Shown here: positions 1-5,533 of the stretch, piece after piece | Layout: each line of letters opens with the position of its first letter | Position numbering within the stretch: position 1 is the first letter of the stretch | Assembly (NCBI GenBank): GCA_938004315.1 | Contig: CALKWG010000409.1 | Location: 1 to 5,533, forward strand | Direction of reading: 5' to 3' | Length of the DNA stretch: 5,533 bases | DNA from: an uncultured Spirochaetaceae bacterium | GTDB taxonomy: Bacteria; Spirochaetota; Spirochaetia; Treponematales; UBA12059 | The notes under the pieces: generated by a model | The model's database searches: none | Told to the model about the DNA's origin: nothing | What the model saw: the letters and a program-made list of their open reading frames with translations, nothing else | Translations under genes and position numbers: made by a program

Positions 1-882
1 AAGAACGACAAGATCAAGTTCTACATAGGCGATGTGCGCGACTATGATTCCATCCACAGCGCGATGCGCGGCGTAGACTTCGTTTTCTCGGCGGCCGCGC
101 TTAAGCAGGTGCCTTCTTGCGAGTTTTACCCCCTAGAGGCGGTGAAGACCAACGTTGAAGGCACCGCGAACACCATAGAGGCGGCCATAGACTGCGGCGT
201 GAAGCGCTTGGTCGTCCTGTCTACCGACAAGGCCGTCTATCCCATCAACGCCATGGGCATGTCCAAGGCTCTCATGGAGAAGGTCATGGTGGCTAAATCC
301 CGTAACGTCGAAGCCGAGCGTACCCGCATGTGCGGTACCCGCTACGGTAACGTCATGGCTTCGCGCGGTTCGGTCATCCCCCTCTTTATCCGTCAGATTA
401 AGGCCGGGCAGCCCCTGACCGTCACCGACCCCAACATGACCCGCTTCATGATGTCGCTTCCCGACGCGGTAGACTTGGTGCTCTTCGCCTTCGAGCATTG
501 CCAGCAGGGCGACATCTTCGTTCAGAAGGCTCCGGCGGCTACGATCGAAGACCTTGCGTACGTGCTACGCGACATCTTCAATGGTTCGAACGAGATCCGC
601 GTTATCGGTACCCGCCATGGGGAGAAGCTCTATGAAACGCTCCTGGCCCGTGAAGAGGCCGTGAAGGCCGTAGATCTCGGCGATTATTACCGCGTCCCGG
701 CCGATACGCGCGACCTTAATTACGGTAAATTCTTCGAGGACGGCGACCAGCGGGTGAATCGGGCCGAGGAATATAACTCGCATAATACGCGCCGCTTAAA
801 CAGGGCGGAACTGCGGGAGCTCCTCCTTAAGTTGGATTATGTACAGAAAGCCCTGGAGGGCAAGGAAGGCGAGGGGGTATGA
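1..882 (+). CDS. capE: UDP-GlcNAc 4,6-dehydratase/5-epimerase, CapE/FnlA/WbjB type (N-terminus cut off)
   Basis: This is a short-chain dehydrogenase/reductase of the polysaccharide biosynthesis protein family. In CapE/WbjB it removes water from UDP-GlcNAc and inverts C5, giving a UDP-4-keto-6-deoxy-L-arabino sugar, the first step to UDP-L-FucNAc. It should be cytoplasmic and NADP-dependent. The frame is open from base 1, giving 293 residues. Relatives have about 340, so some 50 residues including the Gly-rich nucleotide loop lie upstream. Visible family marks are GDVRD (about residues 10-14), AAALKQVPSCEF (about 35-46), STDKAVYPINAMG (74-86) with the Asp76-Lys77 pair, and a C-terminal part with YYRVPADTRDLNYGKFF and EYNSHNTRRL. 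The usual YxxxK catalytic motif is Met85-xxx-Lys89, as is normal for this subfamily. The GTG at base 34 is internal to the fold and is not the true start. The stop overlaps the next start as ATGA. The full conserved blocks argue for a functional enzyme. Confidence 0.93.
   Translation, partial: KNDKIKFYIGDVRDYDSIHSAMRGVDFVFSAAALKQVPSCEFYPLEAVKTNVEGTANTIEAAIDCGVKRLVVLSTDKAVYPINAMGMSKALMEKVMVAKSRNVEAERTRMCGTRYGNVMASRGSVIPLFIRQIKAGQPLTVTDPNMTRFMMSLPDAVDLVLFAFEHCQQGDIFVQKAPAATIEDLAYVLRDIFNGSNEIRVIGTRHGEKLYETLLAREEAVKAVDLGDYYRVPADTRDLNYGKFFEDGDQRVNRAEEYNSHNTRRLNRAELRELLLKLDYVQKALEGKEGEGV
862..877 (+). promoter_or_regulatory. Purine-rich ribosome binding region for capF
   Basis: The last codons of the upstream gene contain AAGGAAGG (862-869) followed by GAGGGGG (871-877), just before the ATG at 879. 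Either could pair with the 16S anti-Shine-Dalgarno. Together with the ATGA stop/start overlap this suggests translational coupling of capE and capF and supports the ATG at 879 as the start. Confidence 0.6.
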
Positions 883-1994
883 AAACCGTCCTCGTCACCG
901 GCGCTAAGGGATTTATCGGACAAAACCTCTGCGTAGCCTTGCGCGAACGCAAGGACGTAGAAATCCTTGAAGCTGACGTAGATACCTCCGCAGAAGTTTA
1001 CGAGGCGTACGTAGCCAAGGCCGATCTAATCTACCACCTAGCCGGCGTCAATCGGCCTAAGGATCTTTCTGAATTTACTGCGGGGAACGCCGGGACGGCC
1101 GAGCGCTTGGTACAGCTGGCCTTAGAATCGGATCGCGCGCCCGCCGTCGTCTTAAGCTCCTCGGTCCAAGCCGCCTTGGATAATCCCTATGGCGTTTCGA
1201 AGCGGGAGGCCGAGCGTATCGTCTTCGAATACGCCACCCGCTCGGGAGCGAAGGCCTATGCGTATAGGCTACAGAACGCCTTCGGTAAATGGTCGCGTCC
1301 GTTTTATAATTCCGTCGTCTCGACCTTTTGCTACCAAGCCGCCCATGGCCAGAAGTTTAGGATAGACGATCCTAACAAGGTCGTGGAGTTCGTCTATGTC
1401 GACGACATCGTGCGATCGTTCGTCGGCATTTTAGACGGCCTTGAGCCCGTCCGCCGGGGCGGCTTCTGCGCCGTGGAGCCCTCGTACCCCGTGAGCCTCG
1501 GGCAGCTGGCCGAGAAGCTTACGCGCTTCGTAGCCTCCCGACGCGATTGCGTGCTTCCGGAGCTGAGCGACGCGTTTGAGAAGAAACTCTATTCGACCTA
1601 TCTCTCGTATCTTGAGCCTGATGCTTTCGCGTACCCCGCTGAGAAGAAGGTCGATGCCCGCGGTTACCTCTTCGAGCTCATTAAGTCGCCGCATGCCGGC
1701 CAGATCTTCGTCTCTAGGACCCTGCCGGGGATCACCAGGGGTAACCACTATCACCACACCAAGGTAGAGAAGTTCTGCGTGGTAGACGGCCGCGCCCGCA
1801 TCGCCTTCAGGCATATCGCCAGCGGCGAACGCATGAGCCTGGACGTGGACGGCGAGGAATGCCGCGTCGTGGATATCCCCCCCGGCTGGACGCATAATAT
1901 TACCAATATAGGCGAGCGCGACCTCATTACCCTCTTCTGGGCGAACGAGATCTTCGACGCCCAAAACCCCGATACCATCTACGCCGAGGTCTAG
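879..1994 (+). CDS. capF: CapF/FnlB/WbjC bifunctional SDR-cupin: C3 epimerase / C4 reductase of UDP-L-FucNAc synthesis
   Basis: This is the second enzyme of the UDP-L-FucNAc pathway. In the family, a C-terminal zinc cupin epimerises C3 of the CapE product, and an N-terminal SDR domain reduces the C4 ketone with NADPH, giving UDP-2-acetamido-2,6-dideoxy-L-talose. The sequence shows both halves. TGAKGFIG carries the GxxGxxG nucleotide loop (Gly8, Gly11, Gly14), LAGVNRP lies at about 54-60, and the catalytic YxxxK is Tyr104/Lys108 in NPYGVSK. The cupin starts near residue 265. Candidate metal ligands are His290, His292 and Glu297 in GNHYHHTKVEKF and His339 in PPGWTHNITN. The 371-residue length matches the roughly 370 of the family, so it looks intact. 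The start overlaps capE by 4 bp and capG follows after a single base, consistent with one transcript. It is predicted to be cytoplasmic. No key residue appears to be missing. Confidence 0.95.
   Translation: MKTVLVTGAKGFIGQNLCVALRERKDVEILEADVDTSAEVYEAYVAKADLIYHLAGVNRPKDLSEFTAGNAGTAERLVQLALESDRAPAVVLSSSVQAALDNPYGVSKREAERIVFEYATRSGAKAYAYRLQNAFGKWSRPFYNSVVSTFCYQAAHGQKFRIDDPNKVVEFVYVDDIVRSFVGILDGLEPVRRGGFCAVEPSYPVSLGQLAEKLTRFVASRRDCVLPELSDAFEKKLYSTYLSYLEPDAFAYPAEKKVDARGYLFELIKSPHAGQIFVSRTLPGITRGNHYHHTKVEKFCVVDGRARIAFRHIASGERMSLDVDGEECRVVDIPPGWTHNITNIGERDLITLFWANEIFDAQNPDTIYAEV
1986..1989 (+). promoter_or_regulatory. Ribosome binding site for capG
   Basis: GAGG lies six bases before the ATG at 1996, inside the last codons of capF. 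The spacing is good and supports that start. The capF stop codon (TAG, 1992-1994) sits between the site and the start. Confidence 0.55.
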
Positions 1995-1995
1995 C

Positions 1996-3123
1996 ATGAA
2001 GCGCACAAAAGTGATGACCGTGGTCGGTACCCGCCCGGAGATAATCCGCCTTTCGCGGGTTATGGCCAAGCTGGACGATTCGGTGGACCACGTCCTGGTT
2101 CATACCGGGCAGAATTACGATTACGAGCTTAATAAGATATTCTTCGAGGACTTAGGCCTTCGGAAGCCCGACGTCTTCTTAGAGGCCGCCGGCGAGACCG
2201 CCGCGGCTACCATCGGCCGTATTATCGAACGCATGGACATAACGCTAGCCGAGCACGCGCCCGACGCCCTCCTCGTGCTGGGCGACACCAACTCCTGCCT
2301 AGCCGCCCTGCCGGCGAAACGCCGGAAGATTCCCATCTTTCACATGGAGGCGGGGAATCGCTGCTTCGATCAGCGGGTGCCCGAGGAGACGAATCGGAGG
2401 ATCGTCGACCATATCGCCGATATCAATATGCCGTACTCTTCGATCGCCCGAGAGTATCTCTTGCGCGAGGGCCTAGCGCCCGACCGCGTGGTTAAGACCG
2501 GTAGCCCCATGTACGAGGTCCTGCATCATTACCTACCCAAGATCCAGGCTTCGCAGGTCTTAACCGAGCTCGAAATCGAGCCGGGGAAATTCTTCGTCGT
2601 AAGCTGCCATCGCGAGGAGAACGTCGATTCCGACAGGAACCTAGAGAACCTCGTACTCTCCTTGAACGGCTTGGCCGAACGCTATGGGCAGCCGATCATC
2701 ATGTCTACCCATCCCCGCACGCGTAAGCGCTTCGAGGCCAAGGCCGTGCGCCTGCATCCCTTGGTTCGAACCTTAAAGCCTTTAGGTTTTTCCGATTATA
2801 ACCGCTTGCAGATCGAGTCGCGCTTGGTGCTATCCGACTCGGGTACTATCACCGAGGAATCGTCGATCCTAAACTTCCCCGCGCTGAACATCCGCGAGGC
2901 CCACGAGCGCCCCGAGGGTATGGAGGAAGCCTCCGTCATCATGTGCGGCCTAGAGCCGAACCGACTCTTGGAGGCGGCCGAGCTGGCCCAGCGCCAGCCG
3001 CGCGGCGAAGCGCGCGCCTATAGGCTCGTCGCCGATTACGCGGTGCCTAACGTATCCGATAAGGTCGTACGCGTTATCTTAAGCTATATCGATTATATTA
3101 ATCGGAATGTATGGAAGAAATAA
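1996..3123 (+). CDS. capG: UDP-N-acetylglucosamine 2-epimerase family, CapG/FnlC/WbjD type: final step to UDP-L-FucNAc
   Basis: This is a non-hydrolysing UDP-HexNAc 2-epimerase of the WecB fold. In this genetic setting it should invert C2 of UDP-2-acetamido-2,6-dideoxy-L-talose to give UDP-L-FucNAc, rather than make UDP-ManNAc. It has two Rossmann-like halves with the active site between them. Motifs in order are VGTRPEIIRLS (10-20), HTGQNYDYELN (36-46), VLGDTNS with Asp97, HMEAG with Glu118, RVPEETNRR with Glu130/Glu131, SCHREEN with His205, STHPRTRKR (237-245), and SDSGTITEE (280-288) for nucleotide binding. Asp97, Glu118, Glu131 and His205 line up with the catalytic Asp, Glu, Glu and His described for E. 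coli WecB. At 375 residues it is full length. FDQRVPEE and the C-terminal NVSDKVVRVI are typical of the WbjD branch. The specific assignment rests on the adjacent CapE and CapF. Its last 13 bases overlap the next gene. Confidence 0.93.
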   Translation: MKRTKVMTVVGTRPEIIRLSRVMAKLDDSVDHVLVHTGQNYDYELNKIFFEDLGLRKPDVFLEAAGETAAATIGRIIERMDITLAEHAPDALLVLGDTNSCLAALPAKRRKIPIFHMEAGNRCFDQRVPEETNRRIVDHIADINMPYSSIAREYLLREGLAPDRVVKTGSPMYEVLHHYLPKIQASQVLTELEIEPGKFFVVSCHREENVDSDRNLENLVLSLNGLAERYGQPIIMSTHPRTRKRFEAKAVRLHPLVRTLKPLGFSDYNRLQIESRLVLSDSGTITEESSILNFPALNIREAHERPEGMEEASVIMCGLEPNRLLEAAELAQRQPRGEARAYRLVADYAVPNVSDKVVRVILSYIDYINRNVWKK

Positions 3124-4316
3124 CGAACCGCTCGATCCTCGTCATCACCGAGCGCTTCTATCCGGAGAATTTTCTGGTTAACGATCTCGCCGAGTCCTGG
3201 GTCCGGGCGGGCGCGCGCGTTCGCGTGCTGACGCAAGCGCCGTCCTATCCCCAGGATCGACTCTACCCAGGTTATGCGAACCGACTATCGCGTTCCGTCG
3301 AGCGCGGCATAGAGGTCCTGCGGTTTAAAACCGTGCTTGGGTATAAGCGGAGCCTAGCGCGAAAGATCTTAAACTATCTAGCGTTCATGCTCCGCGCCAT
3401 TTGGTACGGCTGCTTCGAGATTCCTAAGGTCGACGCGGTGTTCGTCTACCATACCGGACCGCTCACGCAGGCTTTACCTTTAGTGGTAGCCAAGATTCTC
3501 TTTAGGAAGAAGACGAGCATCTGGACCCAAGATGTCTGGCCCGATACGGTGTTCGCCTACGGCTTCCCATCTCAGGGCGCGTTCGCCCAGCTCTTAAAGG
3601 CATTCGTTCGTTTTATCTATCGCTTTACCGACGTCGTACTCGTATCGAGCCCCGGCTTTTGCGATCGGCTCAAGCCCTATGTCCCGGCCGCTTGCCGCGT
3701 CGCGTTCGTACCGCAGTGGACGCCGTCGGAGTTTGAACGCGGAGAAGCCCATAGCCTTACATTAAAAAAAGATGGCGTCTCGTTTATCTTTACCGGGAAC
3801 GTAGGCAGCATGCAGAATTTAGAGCGGGTGATTCTAGCCTTCGGGGCACTTGAACCGGGGACGGCGACGCTTCACATAGTCGGCGACGGTTCATATAAAG
3901 AACGCTTAATGCAAACGGTACGCGCTCGCGGTATTCGAAACGTGAATTTCTATGGGAGCGTGCCGCAATCTCAGGTGAAGAGCTTGATAAGCGCTTGCGA
4001 TTTCTCTTTGCTTTCCTTGGTAGAGAATCCCCTAATCAGTCTGACGATCCCGGCGAAGTTTCAAGCCTACCTGTCGGCCGGCCGGCCCATCCTAGCCGTG
4101 GCCGGCGGCGAGCTTAAGTCGCTCGTTGAGGCTCACCGGCTCGGCATTACTGCGGATCCTGCGGTTCATGAATCGATCGTAGCGGCGCTGAGAAAGGCGG
4201 TATGCAGCGACGCCCTGCAACGCGAGGCTTGGAGCGCCGCTGGTAAAGCTTTGCACAACTCTATGTTTAATCGTTCGTATACTATAAAGACGATGGCGGA
4301 TTACGTGTTTATATAA
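3111..4316 (+). CDS. GT4-family glycosyltransferase, WbuB-like; putative L-FucNAc transferase
   Basis: This 401-residue GT-B fold glycosyltransferase probably acts at the inner face of the cytoplasmic membrane on a lipid-linked acceptor. The N-terminal acceptor domain shows ITERFYPENF (12-21), the hydrophobic patch NYLAFMLRAIWYGCF (88-102) that may sit on the membrane, HTGPLTQALP (114-123) and WTQDVWPD (138-145). The C-terminal donor domain shows FTGNVG (227-232), HIVGDGSYK (255-263), VNFYGSVP (278-285) and IPAKFQAYLSAGRPI (313-327). The usual EX7E glutamates are not at their expected places (Leu311 and Ala319), which I think is normal for WbuB-like members. WbuB of E. coli O26, encoded beside fnlABC, is the L-FucNAc transferase I recall, so this role is inferred from context; another sugar is possible. 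The start overlaps capG by 13 bp with only a weak CGGA ahead, suggesting reinitiation after capG. GC is about 55% by hand count, below the following gene. Confidence 0.85.
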   Translation: MEEITNRSILVITERFYPENFLVNDLAESWVRAGARVRVLTQAPSYPQDRLYPGYANRLSRSVERGIEVLRFKTVLGYKRSLARKILNYLAFMLRAIWYGCFEIPKVDAVFVYHTGPLTQALPLVVAKILFRKKTSIWTQDVWPDTVFAYGFPSQGAFAQLLKAFVRFIYRFTDVVLVSSPGFCDRLKPYVPAACRVAFVPQWTPSEFERGEAHSLTLKKDGVSFIFTGNVGSMQNLERVILAFGALEPGTATLHIVGDGSYKERLMQTVRARGIRNVNFYGSVPQSQVKSLISACDFSLLSLVENPLISLTIPAKFQAYLSAGRPILAVAGGELKSLVEAHRLGITADPAVHESIVAALRKAVCSDALQREAWSAAGKALHNSMFNRSYTIKTMADYVFI

Positions 4317-4335
4317 TCAAGTATTCATACATAAT

Positions 4336-4339
4336 GGAG
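4336..4339 (+). promoter_or_regulatory. Ribosome binding site for the WecA-like gene
   Basis: GGAG lies five bases before the ATG at 4345 and fixes that start. An ATG at 4334 that overlaps the site is in another frame. The site sits in an AT-rich 28-bp gap, the longest in the window. Confidence 0.65.
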
Positions 4340-4344
4340 CATTC

Positions 4345-5430
4345 ATGTACTATGTCATCACAACAATCATCGCCTTAACCCTGAACCTCATCTTTACCCC
4401 CGTCATACTCAAGCTGGCACGCGCCCGCGGTTGGTTCGACGCCACCGGCGGCCGCAAGATCCATAGCGGGGACATCCCACGCCTAGGCGGCGTGGGCATA
4501 GCCTGGTCCTTCGCGGTCGCCATCGTCATCTCCTTGGTTTTTCTCACGGGTCTACGGAATCGTCTGGCCACGCCTTGGCCTGCTTTGGCTCTGATCGTAG
4601 GCGGCTTCTTGACCGTGCACCTCGTGGGCTTGATCGACGATTTTAAACCCCTGCGGGCGCGCTATAAGCTCTTCTTTCAGCTTGCGGTGGCCGCCGCCGT
4701 CCTTGCGGCCGGTTACCGCTTCCGCGCCGTGTACCTGCCCTTCGGCATCGGCGAGCAGAGCCTAGGGCTCTGGTCGTATCCGCTTAGCTTCTTCTGGATC
4801 GTAGGCATGATGAACGCCGTTAACCTCATAGACGGCATGGACGGCCTAGCCGGCGGCGTCTCCTTTATCGCCTTCGCTACCTATACCTTCGTGGCCTTTC
4901 AGAATAACGACCTGACGGCCGGCGCGGTGAGCGCCGCCTTGCTGGGCTCCGTGCTGGGCTTCTTGTACTATAATTTCCCCAAGGCCAGCATCTTCATGGG
5001 GGATTCTGGGAGCCTGCTCCTTGGTACTGCCTTCGCCATCCTGCCTTTAATCCTCGAGGAGCCGGGGCGCCTGGGGAACGGCTTCATTCCAGCCGTGACC
5101 CTCTCCTTGGTGCCCATCTTGGATACGCTCTGGGCCATCGTACGTAGGCGCCGCCGCGGCGTCTCCATCATGGCGCCCGACCGCGGCCACCTGCACCATA
5201 AGCTCTTGGACTTAGGCCTGGACGTGCGCCAGGCCTTGGCCGTCATCTACGGCTTCTGCCTGATCCTGGCCGCCGCCGTGGCGGCCGGCACCTACCTAGG
5301 CGCGCGCCGCGAGCTGGCCTTTTGGCTCTACGCCGCCGCCGGCGCCGCGGTGGTCCTGGGCTTCGCGATTATCCGCGGCCTATGCTTTAAGCGCGTCAAG
5401 GCGCCGCTCATTAGTTCATCAAATCAATAA
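4345..5430 (+). CDS. wecA: WecA/TagO-type polyprenyl-phosphate N-acetylhexosamine-1-phosphate transferase
   Basis: This integral membrane enzyme of the MraY/WecA family moves a HexNAc-1-phosphate from its UDP donor to undecaprenyl phosphate, starting assembly of a glycan on the lipid carrier. It has 361 residues and about ten or eleven hydrophobic segments, beginning at residues 2-22 and ending near 324-343. Family motifs are RKIHSGDIPRLGGVGI (37-52), GLIDDFKPL with Asp98/Asp99, NAVNLIDGMDGLAGG with Asp163/Asp166, FMGDSGS (217-223), and the cytoplasmic DRGHLHHKLLDLG (279-291). HLHH (282-285) matches the HxHH motif of WecA/TagO, unlike MraY, and points to a UDP-GlcNAc or related donor. WbpL-like enzymes using UDP-FucNAc or UDP-QuiNAc share these motifs, so the donor is not settled. 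All motifs are present and the length is normal. It follows the glycosyltransferase by 28 bp and precedes a Wzz-like gene by 13 bp, fitting a Wzy-type pathway. GC is about 63%, the highest in the window. Confidence 0.93.
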   Translation: MYYVITTIIALTLNLIFTPVILKLARARGWFDATGGRKIHSGDIPRLGGVGIAWSFAVAIVISLVFLTGLRNRLATPWPALALIVGGFLTVHLVGLIDDFKPLRARYKLFFQLAVAAAVLAAGYRFRAVYLPFGIGEQSLGLWSYPLSFFWIVGMMNAVNLIDGMDGLAGGVSFIAFATYTFVAFQNNDLTAGAVSAALLGSVLGFLYYNFPKASIFMGDSGSLLLGTAFAILPLILEEPGRLGNGFIPAVTLSLVPILDTLWAIVRRRRRGVSIMAPDRGHLHHKLLDLGLDVRQALAVIYGFCLILAAAVAAGTYLGARRELAFWLYAAAGAAVVLGFAIIRGLCFKRVKAPLISSSNQ

Positions 5431-5433
5431 GCG

Positions 5434-5439
5434 AAGGAG
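5434..5439 (+). promoter_or_regulatory. Strong Shine-Dalgarno for the Wzz-like gene
   Basis: AAGGAG lies in the 13-bp gap, four bases before the ATG at 5444 and seven before the second in-frame ATG at 5447. Spacing slightly favours the second ATG, so the protein may start one residue later than annotated. Confidence 0.75.
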
Positions 5440-5443
5440 CTCT

Positions 5444-5533
5444 ATGATGGATCAACGACCTAACCCCGCCCCCGAGGCAGCGAGCGATGAGATAAGCCTG
5501 GTAGACCTTTTGGCCGTCATGTTGCGTTGGCGC
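5444..5533 (+). CDS. Start of a probable Wzz-type chain-length determinant (C-terminal part beyond window)
   Basis: Only the first 30 codons are present and the frame stays open to the last base. The visible protein begins with a polar, proline-rich stretch (MMDQRPNPAPEAAS) followed by DEISLVDLLAVMLRWR. This acidic-then-hydrophobic pattern ending in basic residues is typical of the N-terminus just before the first membrane segment of Wzz/polysaccharide co-polymerase proteins, which set the length of Wzy-made polymers. The strong ribosome binding site and the position after a WecA-like gene agree with this. With so little sequence, it cannot be said whether it is a short Wzz or a longer protein with a fused kinase domain, and a different membrane protein is possible. 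Confidence 0.6.
   Translation, partial: MMDQRPNPAPEAASDEISLVDLLAVMLRWR

Noticed and set aside
34..36. GTG as a start codon for the first gene
   Set aside because: The frame is open back to base 1 and the residues before it (FYIGD) fit the family, so the gene begins upstream of the window.
133..498. Minus-strand open frame opposite capE
   Set aside because: A shadow of the conserved capE frame, without a recognisable domain or ribosome binding site.
1431..2069. Long minus-strand open frame (212 codons) opposite capF and the start of capG
   Set aside because: It lies opposite strongly conserved coding sequence of CapF, its translation resembles no family I know, and such antisense frames are common in GC-rich codon-biased DNA.
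4251..4283. Promoter made of TTGCAC (4251-4256) and TATACT (4278-4283)
   Set aside because: The spacer is 21 bp, too long for a normal sigma-70 type promoter. The TATAAT at 4312-4317 is better but also lacks a matching -35 box, so neither is annotated as a feature.
4317..4344. Terminator between the glycosyltransferase and the WecA-like gene
   Set aside because: The 28-bp gap has no GC-rich hairpin and no following T run.
4968..5246. Minus-strand open frame opposite the WecA-like gene
   Set aside because: Low-complexity, Arg/Pro-rich antisense translation opposite a well-conserved membrane enzyme; no sign of a real gene.

Overview
This window is an internal piece of a surface-polysaccharide (O-antigen or capsule type) biosynthesis locus. 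All recognisable genes lie on the + strand and are tightly packed. Both ends cut through genes: the first CDS lacks its N-terminus and the last shows only its first 30 codons. Almost every base is coding, the longest gap is 28 bp, and I see no RNA gene, mobile element, CRISPR array or long repeat.

Layout: (1) 1-1994 and on to 3123 is a three-gene cassette of the CapE/CapF/CapG type (FnlA/FnlB/FnlC, WbjB/WbjC/WbjD). From work on this family, it converts UDP-D-GlcNAc to UDP-2-acetamido-2,6-dideoxy-L-galactose (UDP-L-FucNAc). CapE is a 4,6-dehydratase/5-epimerase, CapF a 3-epimerase/4-reductase and CapG a 2-epimerase. (2) 3111-4316 is a GT4 glycosyltransferase resembling WbuB, a plausible L-FucNAc transferase. 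(3) 4345-5430 is a multi-pass WecA/TagO-type polyprenyl-phosphate HexNAc-1-phosphate transferase that would start the glycan on the lipid carrier. (4) From 5444 a gene begins whose N-terminus looks like a Wzz-type chain-length regulator. Together these could make a nucleotide sugar, prime undecaprenyl phosphate with a HexNAc, add L-FucNAc, and feed a Wzy-dependent polymerisation system. The flippase, polymerase and other transferases are not in the window.

Organism: hand counts give roughly 55-63% GC depending on the gene. The tetranucleotide CTAG is not avoided: I count at least 17 copies, near random expectation, whereas enteric bacteria strongly avoid it. The WecA-like and Wzz-like proteins read to me like those of spirochaetes (Treponema/Spirochaeta relatives), but this is an impression and not proof. 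The bacterium is probably not an enterobacterium.

The genes are individually familiar and I see no clearly new system. Points worth a second look are the AT-rich, lower-GC junction between the FucNAc/GT part and the WecA-like gene, an A7 tract inside the glycosyltransferase, and that enzyme's lack of the usual GT4 EX7E glutamates.
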